The translations under genes were made by a program, and so were the position numbers. From Tremella fuciformis (taxonomy: Eukaryota > Basidiomycota > Tremellomycetes > Tremellales > Tremellaceae), in NCBI GenBank assembly GCA_032768795.1, contig CP136491.1:682001-746000 (forward strand): a DNA stretch of 64,000 nucleotides. The letters are read 5' to 3'. The notes beneath the pieces were generated by a model. The model saw only the letters and a program-made list of their open reading frames with translations, was not told the origin of the DNA and ran no database searches. Shown here piece after piece: positions 47,717 to 58,118 of the stretch. Numbering within the stretch: the first letter of the stretch is position 1; each line of letters opens with the position of its first letter.

Positions 47717-50344
47717 ATGGCGGACCCTCGTGACCGTGGACCGCGCGTCAAGAACAGGGCTCCTGCACCCATCCAGGTGAGGACCGATCCCGCCCTGGTT
47801 TATGACCCCAGCGCAGATGTGGGACTGACAGTCAGATCACTTCTGAGCAGATCCTCCGAGAGGCGCAAGAACGCCAGGAGCCCGCTTTCAAGGCCCCCAA
47901 ACAGCGCATCCAGGATCTCGAGGAGCTCTCAGAGTTCCAAGGAAGGAAGCGTACGGAGTTTGAGGGGCGCATCAGGTACTCGAGGGATAACATCCGCGGT
48001 CAGTTAGTTGTCGAGTATTTGGTGCGTACTAACGATCAGCTTGGATCAAATATGCCCAGTGGGAAGCCAGCCAGAATGAATTTGACCGCGCAAGATCGGT
48101 GTTTGAGAGGGCGATGGACATTGAGCCGCGCAATGTCGACTTGTGGATCAAGTACACGGACATGGAGCTCAAGGCGCGAAACATCAACCATGCGCGGAAT
48201 CTCTTCGACAGGGGCGTGACTCTGTTGCCCCGGGTGGATCAGGTATATCGCGCTCGACGACTCTCACGCATGTCTGGGCTGACTTGCAGCTATGGTACAA
48301 GTATGTCTACCTCGAGGAGCTCCTTCTCAACATTCCCGGCGCGCGACAGATCTTCGAGCGATGGATGCAGTGGGAGCCGAACGACAAGGCTTGGCAATCA
48401 TACATCAAGCTCGAGGAGCGGTACAACGAGCTCGAACGAGCCTCTGCCATCTACGAGCGGTGGATCGGTGTGCGACCTATTCCGAAGAACTGGGTGACTT
48501 GGGCCAAGTTCGAGGAGGAGAGGGGCAAGCCAGACAAGGCTCGGGAAGTATTCCAGGCAGCCTTGGAGTTCTTCGGAGACGAGGAGGAGCAGGTGGAGAA
48601 GGCGCAGACCGTATTTAGTGCGTTCGCCCGCATGGAGACGCGCTTGAAGGAGTTCGACCGAGCAAGAGTGATCTATAAATTCGCGCTGGCACGACTCCCT
48701 CGCTCAAAGTCGGCCTCCCTTTACGCATCATATACGAGATTCGAAAAGCAGCACGGCGATCGTGCCGGCGTGGAGTTGACCGTGTTGGGGAAGAGACGGA
48801 TACAGTACGAAGAGGAGCTGGCCTACGATCCGACAAATTATGATGCCTGGTTCTCGCTCGCAAGGTTGGAGGAGGACGCCTATCGGGCAGACAAGGAGGA
48901 CGGGGAGGAGGCAGACCCAGCTCGCGTTCGTGAGGTCTATGAGCGAGCGGTCGCGAATGTCCCGCCGGCCACGGAGAAACGGTTTGTTCACCGCGAAGTC
49001 GAAGGGCTAGTGCTGACAGCAGTTATTGGCGGCGTTACATATATTTGTGGCTGCAGTATGCGGCTTTTGAGGAGATTGATACGAAAGAGTACGATCGTAC
49101 AAGGGATGTCTACAAAGCAGCAGTCAAGCTGGTACCACACCGGGAGTTCACCTTCGCCAAAGTGAGTCGACTCAATTCTTGTGGCGATGGAGAATTGCTG
49201 ATAGATCAGCTATGGCTGTCATATGCCTACTTTGAGATCCGCAGACAAGATGTGACTGCCGCACGCAAAGTGCTTGGAGCGGGCATCGGCATGTGTCCAA
49301 AGCCCCGCCTGTTCTCGGGGTATATCGAGCTGGAGATGCGTCTGAGAGAGTTCGACCGCGTGCGGATGTTATACGAGAAGTTCTTGACGGTGAGGCCATT
49401 CATCCTCCCATTGGAAAATGGTCTGACAAGTAGTACGACCCATCATTGAGCTCTGCTTGGATTCAGTGGACTCAGGTCGAATCCGCTGTTGAAGACTTTG
49501 AGCGCGTCCGAGCTATCTTCGAACTGGCTGTCCAACAACCCCTCGACATGCCAGAAATTGTGTGGAAAGCATACATCGACTTCGAGGCTGGCGAGGGTGA
49601 GCGAGAGCGGGCGCGACACTTGTACGAGCGCCTACTGGAGCGGACATCGCACGTCAAGGTATACATTTCGTATGCCCTCATGGAGGTCTCGGTTCTTGGC
49701 GCTGGCGAGGACGAAGACGGCAATGAGATCGAGGGTGAAGCGGGTGATCCTGACATGGCTCGTACGGTATTCGAACGAGGCTACAAGGATCTGCGGGCGA
49801 GAGGCGAGAAAGAAGACGTAAGACATCTACGTGCTCCACCGACAAGAGGTGCTGACTGTCTCAGCGAGCATTACTGCTCGAAGCTTGGAAGGCGTTTGAG
49901 GCTCAACACGGCTCGGACGATGAGATTGCCAGAGTCAACGAGATGATGCCTGTGACACGCAAGCGGTGGCGAAGGGCAGAGGATGGCAGTGGCAACCTCG
50001 AAGAGTGTACGTCGCAGATATCCTTTTCCTGAAAGAGCGTAGGCGCTGATCAGGCAGACTGGGATCTGGTGTTCCCAGATGACGAGAAAGACGCGAACCC
50101 CGCCACGCATAAATTCTTCCAAGCCGCACAGGCGTGGGCCGCGCAACGGACCGAGCTGGGCGGGGGTGGATTGTCATACGATATGCCAGACTCCGACGAG
50201 GACGAGGACGATGACGAGAATGAGAATGAGGACGATGGGGATGGGAATGACGACAACGTCACAAGGGGGGAGGAGGGCGCTTCATCATCCAGAGAGCTCC
50301 GGGGCGTGCTCAACGGAGCTGAGGACATGGACCAAGACGAGTGA
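47717..50344 (+). CDS. CLF1: Crooked-neck-like HAT-repeat splicing factor
   Basis: A scaffold of the NineTeen/Prp19-associated complex in the spliceosome. The ATG at 47717 gives [20 protein letters not shown]. Exons then encode serial HAT repeats: [80 protein letters not shown], and so on to [16 protein letters not shown]. The C-terminal exons hold [20 protein letters not shown] and [15 protein letters not shown], with a highly acidic tail ending [11 protein letters not shown] at 50342-50344. At least eight introns of about 40-60 nt are present. The length is near 750 residues, close to other fungal Clf1. The order and number of repeats look complete. Confidence 0.93.
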
Positions 50345-50776
50345 TGCAAGCCGTCTCTCAGGGTTGCTTCAATCGGTCATCAATCGGTCCCTTCACTCGG
50401 AGCTGCTGAAGTGGGTCGGCGCCTGGTTTGCTAACGTAGATTCCTTGTCAACCATCGAAAAGCTCTCGCAGCTTCGCCTTATTCCAGCCCAGAGCTCCTT
50501 CAGCAAGGGGGCCGGGTCTTGGGTCTCGAACGCATGTCCTCCCCTTCAACCTTTCTCAATGACGCACTGCAGCTGTCGTTGATTGAGGCTCCGCTTCTTG
50601 GCACTGGTTTTCTGCCGCTTCTCCACTCCGCTCACAAGTCTCGACCCACTACTCGCTCGCGCACGGCTTCCTATCCGTCCCGAGGGTTTAAATACCCGAA
50701 AGGTAGATGCCCGCAGCGCTCACTCAAACTTTCAAATCGATCTGATATTGCGGTTCTCGGAGGCCAAAATCTCAAC
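50345..50776. promoter_or_regulatory. Intergenic, 3' flank of CLF1 and promoter of zinc-cluster gene
   Basis: 432 bp. A TATA-like TTTAAATA is at about 50687-50694, some 85 bp before the next ATG. Open frames through it continue into the next gene but lack support. Confidence 0.4.
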
Positions 50777-51955
50777 ATGACTGACCGGGAGACTTACGTC
50801 TTCAAGAAGGGTAGAGAAGGAGCAGACGAGGTCGTGCAGTTCGCGTACAGTCGTAGTTCGTCTTCCCCCCAGGAACGTTCCGAGCGCAAGAAAGGCCCAC
50901 CGCGCAGGCGGTCAAGTCGTAACACGGCCGGGTCCAAAGGGTCGTCGAGACGCCCCAGTGCCGGCAGTACCGCGCATCACAGCGCATCACGGTGCCTGGC
51001 CTTGCCCTGCGATGAATCCGACGCCGGATCAGAACAGTTGCAGGGACATATTGCAGGGGCCGTTGATGATGTGACTCCAGAAGTGGCGATGCCTGCGCAA
51101 GTGTCCGGAATTCGATCTGGTGCACATTCCGTCCAGGCCAGCGAAACAAGGGCTGCTGACAATTACGGCGCGACGGCGTCTGCCATGCTGTTCAGCGGAG
51201 CCTCCCGTACGAATAACGTCGATTACCTCGGAGGCACCAGCGGATTCGAAGATGTTGACACCCAGGGTGGAGGAGTGGCCGCTCGGGCCTTCAACGACAG
51301 CTCTCGCATCGGACCGAAGCAACACCTCGAGGGTGTGATGAGCACACCCGGCGGAGGAGTGAAGGAGACACCCCAGCCCGCAGCTTCTCAACAGGCCATG
51401 TTGCAGTATCCTGAAAGTGCTGCCTCATGGGAATGGGTCGGAGGTGATGCTCCCTCTACCAGAACCTGGACGCCTCCCAGAGTGCTTGCGCCGGCCGATC
51501 CGAAGCGGAGACGGGACGCAGACGAGAACGACAGGATGACTTTTGTAAATCGTACGTCTGTCTCGCGCACTCTTCTCGCGGCGCAGCTTCTCAGTTGACG
51601 GCCAGGAACAGCCTCTGACGTCGAACAGATGGCAGGTGAGAGCTGTTATTGGTGCAAATTCTATAAATTGCGGCGCGCTCCTTGCTCGCTGCGCGGGACA
51701 GCTCAACAGGGCATCGGGACCTGTGATCTCTGTCTCACGCGCGGCAAAGACTGCCGGTGGACTTCGTGGACCGACACGACGCGATACCCTACACGTTGCG
51801 ACTCGTGCGCCACTCGTAAGATCCCTTGCCTGTCCGCATCGCGTTCGGAGTTGGTTCAGGGTCCGTGCATTGGATGCACTGATCTCAAGAAGGATTGCCA
51901 TGCCCGTTGGCCGACAGATACGATATACGCTTTCCCTCGAGGTTCAGCCATCTAA
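50777..51955 (+). CDS. Protein with two tandem C-terminal zinc clusters
   Basis: Exon 1, 50777-51544 (256 codons, MTDRETYVFKKGREGADE), is Ser/Gly/Ala-rich with a basic ERKKGPPRRRSSR. The intron 51545-51628 (84 nt, GTAAAT donor, CAG acceptor) is phase 0. Exon 2 has 108 codons with two six-cysteine modules: C262-x2-C265-x9-C275-x12-C288-x2-C291-x6-C298 and C313-x2-C316-x6-C323-x12-C336-x2-C339-x6-C346. The second has canonical Zn2Cys6 spacing; the first has a longer first loop. Two clusters at the very C-terminus of a 364-residue protein is unusual for fungal regulators, which have one at the N-terminus. No fungal_trans region is visible. DNA binding is presumed. Confidence 0.65.
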
Positions 51956-53053
51956 AAGTCGCCTGGAATCCTTGTCGACCCATGAGCGCTCGTCTACTGT
52001 GTAGCTCTACGATCACATGCTGCTATATGAGGCCTCGGGCGAATTTTTCGCCGTCCCCGCTCCTTGTGCCCAAACATACTGAACATCCTTTTTTCATTTC
52101 GTCCCGATATGAGATACCTGATCGACATGGCGATTGATGCTTCTTCTCACCTGTACAAGACTTTCTCCATATTATACCGTCAGAGGACAAACACCTTCAC
52201 AGTATCAGGATCGAGTGGCCCCAGCAGATACTTGGGCATTGGGATCGCTAATGTCAAGACACACAAGTATCGCCCGATGCGGCGCAGGTGCTTAAATCGT
52301 CGGTCAAATTCAACCACGTCCTACTGCGGGTTCGATCTTGCGGGGTTCAATCTTAGCTACTCCGACATTGTAGCCCAAGAGTCGTCAAGAGCGCGATCTT
52401 ATCTGCGAGCGTGCCAGGGGTTGAGTGCGGATCAGATACGTCATTGCCGTTCCTTGGGAAATTGATCCATCCACCATCGAACTGTATCGATCCATAGCGA
52501 ATGACCGGAGTACGAAATAGCGCACGATGCAGATGCTGCGATGACGCCGAAGCCGGAAGCGTACTTTGAAACCCGATACCCGTCTCATGGCGCTACCCAT
52601 GCATGTCGATGTTGGGTTCTCCAGTGCCATGGTTAAACCTAAAGCTTCAAAATCACTTACACAGACACACTGAGACGCCCATAAGTCGATAGTGGCTGTG
52701 CAGTATGAGCACTGTCCCTGAAACGTCGACACGCAAGGCTCCTCTGAATGCCCTTCTATAGGGACGCCCTCATCACTCTCCGAGGCAAGCCGACATGAGT
52801 CGCCTTTGCGCGATTCTGAAAGATGGTGCAACACTGATTCGTGGACTGATTGACGAAGGAGGGCAATCCCCTGCTGGGAGGACATGGGCTGTGCGTCAAT
52901 ATGTGACACGCAAGAGGAGAAGGTGCCTCCTTTTGTGAGTATGGGCTAAAAGGAGGGCGCGTACGAAGCGCACAATATATTTATCGAAGTCTTCGCCACT
53001 CATTAAGCTCTGCCGCACTCGAGCTCAACTTTCTGAGAACGCTGATCACAAGA
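51956..53053. other. Intergenic, weak minus-strand frame only
   Basis: Contains a minus-strand frame at 52385-52909 (175 codons) with CSYCTATIDLWASQCVC, which looks vaguely like a broken cysteine cluster and is followed by a GTAAGT. It could be a decayed relative of the neighbouring zinc-cluster genes. I would not call it a gene on this evidence. Confidence 0.35.
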
Positions 53054-53566
53054 ATGAACAATTCTGCCAGCAACACATCCGCGGGTCCTGAGAACTTGTC
53101 ACGTCGGACTGAGACCGCCTCGCAAATGCTTTACGAAACGAACAAGAAACAAAACTCTGCCCTTCAATCCCCCTACGAGCGACATGAATCATCAATTTTG
53201 TCCAATGGCGGTCATGTTGCCACTCGGCTACCGTTTCCAGCTCTTGAAGCCGAGCCTCAGTCGAAGGTGCTCCCAGTAAGCGCATTACTATCGGAGGAAC
53301 GCCACTCTTTCCCGCCGCGCTCTGGTGCAGACATCAGTGGAGGCACACACCCTCTTCCTGGACCATCCGGTCCCGGCCGTTACACGTGGAATCCTCAAGC
53401 CGCTATCACGTCAGATGCTGGAGAGCCTACGGTTATGGACTCGTCAAGCACGCGGATCAATCTGGACATGAATCCCGGGGAGTCGTCCTTTGTTCACCAT
53501 GCGTCTAACAGCGGGATGGTTGGACAAAGTCAATCGCCCCCAGTCCCTTCGACGACGCAAGGTTCT

Positions 53567-54022
53567 TGTCACGTAGGTGATTACATAACACAAGGAACCT
53601 TCTGATTCATACTAAACCAAAAGGAAATCTGTGGCCAAGCTCGGGTTAATCACCTCCGGACTCGACTCATTATATAGGGCTACCTTGGCGATGTGTCATT
53701 CATGACACTATCCCCACATTCACCACAGTGATCGACCTCGATCACTGCATTTCCTCCCCTCCTCAGGGTGCCGGTATAAATAGACAGGCTGCAGTATCTT
53801 TCAACTGCCGGGTGCGGTATCTCTCAACCGCCGGCGAGTGCCCCCTCGAGGATTTGAACCGTGGACTAAGATTTCCTTTACTGTCACGTAGGTGATTACA
53901 TAACACAAGGAACCTTCTGATTCATACTAAACCAAAAGGAAATCTGTGGCCAAGCTCGGGTTAATCACCTCCGGACTCGACTCATTATATAGGGCTACCT
54001 TGGCGATGTGTCATTCATGACA
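53567..54022 (-). mobile_element. TRIM element 1 (456 bp, 141 bp LTRs, TSD GTTCT)
   Basis: Two identical 141 bp direct repeats (53567-53707 and 53882-54022), each TGTCA...TGACA, flank 174 bp of non-coding DNA. The target duplication GTTCT is at 53562-53566 and 54023-54027. Comparison with the element at 58.1 kb shows its sense is the minus strand: the internal part then starts GTAAAGGAAATCTTAGTCC directly after the 5' LTR and runs into a tRNA T-arm-like GGTTCAAATCC. It has no coding capacity, so it depends on another element's proteins. Identical LTRs indicate a recent insertion. Confidence 0.92.
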
Positions 54023-54279
54023 GTTCTATCCGTGGACAGGGGGCGAGAGGTCTTCAAGAGGTCAGGAGTCAAGCAGAAGCTGTAACGGCTTCGCCCGACC
54101 TCAAGAACAGAATATCGCAGAATGGATCTAGTATATCAAGAACAGGATCCTCTTCAGCAGAAAAGAAACGGACTATCAGCTGGAACAAATCTTGTACCCG
54201 GTGTGCGAATCACCAAATCAAGTGCGCCAAAAATGTTGGGGTAGGTGTGTGTAACCGATGTGAGAAATATGGCTTGACG

Positions 54280-54956
54280 TGTTACGACTCGAACCCGGCG
54301 GCCTTGATGTCCGGCGACGAGTAGACGGCGGCGGTCGTACGTGGCGAGCTCGGGTTGTACCAAGGACGAAGTGGGTACAACCACTGAACCTTGTGACTTG
54401 GTCGACGGCGAAGGTAGGACTGGCCTCACACGGAGATAGGCGTCGTGGAGGTTTGGTGGTGGTGCTCGAAGGATCCCACGGAGATAGGCGTCGTGGCGAG
54501 CGGAGGTGGCGGAGCGAGCAACGATGATAAAGTCAAGTGCAAGGCTCTAGGACTAGGGTGTAACGTATGACTGTCTAGATTGATAGAATTGATCCTTGGG
54601 GAAAAGGATCCTTGGGGCTGAACGTGCGGTCTTATATATGCCTCTGACCCGTTCAGGTGAACGCTTGGGCGTTCACATGAATTGTCCTTCCGTTCAAGTG
54701 AACACTTCCCCTTCCAGTAATAACTTCTCCTGTTCACTGAACGCTCAGGGTGTTCGCATGAACAGTTTGGTGTTCAGGTGAATGCTTGGGTGCGTTGTCC
54801 AAGGGGTCGGTTGTGCTCGGGTGAACGGCGGTGGTGATCGAGTGAACGGAGTTTGATGATCGGTGTTGATTGGGTGAACGGTTGGTGATCGGTGTTACGA
54901 CCTGCAGTGGCGAAGACTGGCGGTGTTGCAGGTGGGCGGTGTGCAGGGTCGTAACA
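54280..54956. mobile_element. Solo LTR (677 bp, TSD TGACG)
   Basis: Starts TGTTACGAC and ends with its exact 9 bp inverse GTCGTAACA. Direct copies of TGACG flank it at 54275-54279 and 54957-54961. No internal domain or second LTR is present, so it is best read as the product of LTR-LTR recombination of a full retrotransposon. It contains a TATA-like CTTATATATG at 54631-54640, a direct repeat ACGGAGATAGGCGTCGTGG (about 54429 and 54479), and a phased array of GTTCA/TGAAC palindromes (54651-54783). Orientation was not determined. Confidence 0.85.
54651..54783. repeat. Array of six GTTCAnnTGAAC-like palindromes in the solo LTR
   Basis: Imperfect palindromes start at 54651, 54671, 54692, 54732, 54752 and 54772, with centre spacing of about 20, 21, 40, 20 and 20 bp. 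Further GTGAACGG half-sites follow at about 54821, 54842 and 54875. Confidence 0.75.
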
Positions 54957-55003
54957 TGACGTGTGAATATGCTCTACGGAAGCCACGGGAAAGACATGCA
55001 TGA

Positions 55004-56102
55004 CGGATTCGGAAAGTATTTAGCTGTGGAGTGGAAGGACAAGGAATTTGTTTAGCAGATCCCTTCCTCGAATGTGTAGTCTAATCGGTATCCAGATAGC
55101 GGATGCTGTCCTTGTCATGACGGACCCTGTAAGCTCCCAGACCCTCTGTTTATATTGTCTCAGTGTCATAGTTTGGGAGGCCTCTCGCATAGTCCCCCGA
55201 TGTAGGACCAGGATCTCTAAAGGCTGACCATGCCGTGGCCCAAGCAGATTAGCTAGGTCAGGGCGCGCTCTCTCACGAAAGACGCAGACAATAAGAGTCG
55301 ACGTGAAATTTATACCACTCAAGACTGTGAGGCCAAGTCATCTACTCAACGCCCCATACGCACGGAGCTTCAGGCTCAGGGGCTGGGTTTCTCCCTTAGG
55401 GGCGGGGAGAGGGCGGCGAGAATGCGATTATTCTTGTTTTGTCATGGTCGGCCCACTCACAATCCATCCTGAAATCTGAACCCTTCAGGGTGCCTCATTC
55501 TACGATGTCGGCAGCGTAAACATGAAACTCAGACGAGCGACGCAGAGAGTGACTTCGAGCTGGAGGCAGGACAGGGTGAATTCTTTGAGCGGCCCCCTTC
55601 CCTGGTAAGAGATATGAGGGCATGGAAATATCGACAGCACGTGCAGTATGGGAAGATAGTATTGTCAAAATACACGTGGTAGCAGTGATACATAACGTCC
55701 CGCACCTCCTTATGCGGCCTCCCAGTCTCCCTGGTAGTTCTTCATTGCTTTCTACAGAGCTAAGAGCTACCAGGTGAGTCCTGCCACCATGCATTGCTTT
55801 CTACAGAGCTAAGAGCTACCAGCTACCGGCTACCTGGGCCCTGACTGCTCTTGCGATCACGTCTACCGACAAGTATAGCCTCGCAGACGTTTCCCTATTG
55901 TATCACATGTTCTAAGCTCACTTTTGCCTTGACATTGTGCCGTTCATCCAAGACACGATTCCTAATCTGGGCGCTAAGCCAACTGTCTATGGGTGTCTTC
56001 GGGATGCTTTCGACCCACTGCGTGATTGCAGGCATAGCCTCAGAGTACTTTTTCCAACGGCGAATCATCCCTTGATCCTCCTTTAGGGAATAGCTTGACT
56101 TA
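55004..56102. other. Intergenic, transposon-rich surroundings, no supported gene
   Basis: Contains a 31 bp direct duplication (55743-55773 and 55792-55822). Short frames only. The segment just left of the mariner (about 55920-56090, minus strand) encodes TQWVESIPKTPIDSWLSAQI, possibly a remnant of an older gene into which the mariner inserted. Confidence 0.35.
55743..55822. repeat. 31 bp direct duplication, 49 bp offset
   Basis: CATTGCTTTCTACAGAGCTA and the following 11 bases occur at 55743-55773 and again, identical, at 55792-55822. Confidence 0.8.
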
Positions 56103-57487
56103 CAGTGGGGTTTGGGAACAGATTGAACACGTGATTTCCGTGCGCAATTCATGATGTTGTCGCGCCATCCTGAATAGCTCATGCATGCAAAGAGCTAGAA
56201 CTCTGCAAATCAGCCCAGATGTCAAGTAGGACGCACGGAACACAATGGCAGTGCTGTTGACGCACCAAAATCAATATTTTGTAACAAAACCTCGCCTCTC
56301 CTTCACCTGCCTTATTCTCTGTGGCATGCTGTCTATTGCCCGGTCGATAACTGCTTGAGGAATCTCTTCCCACAGCTTTTGAGCCACCTCAAACAGCTCA
56401 TTCTTGTCGGTTGGCTTCCTTGGTAGCTTGGCAATCTGTCGCTTGAGATATGCCCATACATTCTCAATAGGATTGAGGTCTGGCGAGCAGGGGGGGTGAT
56501 CAAGGTATTGGAATCGTTGCTGCTTGCCACAATCGCGATTCAGATCGGTTTTATGAAGAGGAACATTGTCCTCAAGTATCCTAGCACCGCCATAGGCCCT
56601 CCAGCTGCTATTCACTCGCTGCCAGGCATTCTTGAGCTCGCCTTTGGTGATCTGATCGCGATAAATGATGGAGTTGACCTTTTTCTTCTTTGAGGTGCTC
56701 TGAGATACGTCGAATTTGTGGAGCTTTGAGCGCCCTCCATGCCAGACTGCTCCCCAGACCATGACAGACGACCAACCAGAGGTCAACCTTGGCACCACAC
56801 ACTCTGGCAACCATTCTTCCCCAGGCTGGCGCGTCACCCATGTCCTCAGCTTCCCATTGTTCTTCAGAGATGCCTCATCGGTGTATATGGTCCTTCTCCA
56901 GTCGTTTAAGTCGTCCTGCAGGTGTGCACAGGCATACTGGTAGCGCAGCTGGCGGTGGCGGTCGGTTAGGAAGGGTTTGACAAGGGCAACCCGTCGTTTT
57001 AGACCCAAGAGGGCAAGGATATGTCGCAGGGTGGTGAGGGCAATGGTGAACCCAGAGTCTCGAAGTGTTGTGACAAGTTGAAGGGGTGTCTGACGGCGAT
57101 TGCGCTTGATTATACGCCTCATGATGCCAAGATCTTTTAGACTGAAGCGTGAGGGTCTTCCATGCTTGATAGGGGGTTGATTGGTGCCGGTCTGAGCGAG
57201 TTCCTTGACCAGGCGCGCCACTGTCCCCACAGAGCACCCCTCCTCAAGAGCAACCTGCCGATATGGGCTCAGTGCCCCCTTCTGCGCAATCCGCGACCGC
57301 TTTCGAGGTGTAAAGGGTGTCCCAGGCATGACAAGGTGTCAATGTACATTGTAGAGAAGTCTAAGCGCCCATGCATCTGTATTGAGAGCATAAGACGCGT
57401 CAACAGAGAGAGCAGTCACTAAAAGAGTGGCGCGTCTGGGCGCGAAATAGGTACGAAAAGTGTTCAATCTGTTCCCGAACCCCACTG
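56103..57487 (-). mobile_element. Complete Tc1/mariner transposon (1,385 bp)
   Basis: Terminal inverted repeats of 28 bp (56103-56130 and 57460-57487) begin CAGTGGGGTT and differ at one position. TA dinucleotides at both ends (56101-56102 and 57488-57489) are the expected target duplication. One intact transposase gene is inside. Confidence 0.93.
56271..57329 (-). CDS. Tc1/mariner transposase (DD34E)
   Basis: 352 codons from the ATG at 57329 (MPGTPFTPRKRSRIAQKG). Helix-turn-helix DNA-binding regions lie at residues about 20-110 (EEGCSVGTVARLVKELAQ, TTLRHILALLGLKRR). The catalytic triad is Asp in IYTDEASLKN, Asp in ILEDNVPLHKTD, and Glu in SPDLNPIENVWAYLKRQIAK. There are 34 residues between the second Asp and the Glu, the Tc1 spacing. 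VMVWGAVWHGG is the conserved core strand. No stop or frameshift interrupts it, so the enzyme may be active. It cuts at the TIR ends and joins into TA. Confidence 0.92.
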   Translation of the reverse strand: MPGTPFTPRKRSRIAQKGALSPYRQVALEEGCSVGTVARLVKELAQTGTNQPPIKHGRPSRFSLKDLGIMRRIIKRNRRQTPLQLVTTLRDSGFTIALTTLRHILALLGLKRRVALVKPFLTDRHRQLRYQYACAHLQDDLNDWRRTIYTDEASLKNNGKLRTWVTRQPGEEWLPECVVPRLTSGWSSVMVWGAVWHGGRSKLHKFDVSQSTSKKKKVNSIIYRDQITKGELKNAWQRVNSSWRAYGGARILEDNVPLHKTDLNRDCGKQQRFQYLDHPPCSPDLNPIENVWAYLKRQIAKLPRKPTDKNELFEVAQKLWEEIPQAVIDRAIDSMPQRIRQVKERRGFVTKY

Positions 57488-58118
57488 TACATATCTGGAA
57501 TAAGGGTGGCGGGCTGGAAAACGCCCCTTTGAACAACCCCTCAAAGCCACAGAAGTGTTTTACGTTCGCTGGCTGCTCCGACGCCGAGTCGATGGCCGAT
57601 GATCCATGGAAAACCTTTCCAGACCATTCGTCCGCAACGGGATCAACACCTATGAGGCTTGCTTTTGCGACACATCCGGCGGGAGCAGAGAGTCCGGCCA
57701 TTGGTTGAGAAGTCTTTGGCACCGTAAATGTGAAAACACCTCATCGGTGCAGCATACGCCTGTATCTCGCCTTCTGGCCGTCTTGGAACTCCGGCGCTCC
57801 TTTGCGCTGCATGAGAGGAAAGACCCTCTATGCTTGCTTTGTGCTCATCAGCGTAGCTCTTACGGTGCTGAATTCTGCGGGTGTCCCTGGAACGAAAACG
57901 GTAAGTGGGGGGGCCAAATAAAAATTTTCCGGCAGGCTGGGTATAAGGGTGGAGGGGACTTTGAATTTTCATCCTCATCCCCCTCTCTACTCAAATCTGG
58001 CGAAGCCCTGGCAGTTTGACTGTTTATGTGGGGGGATCAAATAAAGAAATTCCGGAGCACTTAGAGATTTCAGGCTGCCTGGCTTGCCTTGCACACCTAA
58101 TCTTCTCACTTCCTATTG
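57488..58118. other. Intergenic between transposons
   Basis: No gene recognised. Two related 28 bp blocks, GTGGGGGG(g/a)(c/t)CAAATAAA followed by AAATTTTCCGG-like bases (about 57905-57932 and 58028-58055), could be traces of another repeat. Confidence 0.35.

Larger units (their letters stand above)
53054..55003 (+). pseudogene. Zn2Cys6 zinc-cluster gene split by a TRIM and a solo LTR
   Basis: Coding segment 1, 53054-53566 (171 codons, MNNSASNTSAGPENLSRR), ends at GGTTCT. The TRIM (53567-54022) and the duplicated GTTCT (54023-54027) follow. Segment 2, 54028-54279 (84 codons), resumes IRGQGARGLQEVRSQ and contains the cluster CTRC, NHQIKC, NVGVGVC, NRC, YGLT. The last Cys codon falls at the solo-LTR junction. 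Segment 3, 54962-55003, supplies TGT then EYALRKPRERHA and TGA. All three join in one frame with codon borders exactly at the insertion points, for an ancestral protein of about 268 residues with a C-terminal cluster of spacing C-x2-C-x6-C-x8-C-x2-C-x6-C. In the present state, translation from 53054 stops inside the TRIM (VGDYITQGTF then TGA at 53603-53605). Confidence 0.82.

Noticed and set aside
52385..52909. 175-codon minus-strand frame with CSYC and CVC
   Set aside because: Only four clustered cysteines and no consistent splice model; kept as a note in the intergenic entry.
53567..54027. TRIM 1 acting as an intron (GTAGGT near its left end, GACAG near its right end)
   Set aside because: Joining at these sites puts the downstream zinc cluster out of frame and meets stops within a few dozen codons.
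54280..54300. tRNA T-arm-like sequence at the LTR start
   Set aside because: It is the terminal sequence of the solo LTR, defined by its inverse at the other end and by the target duplication.
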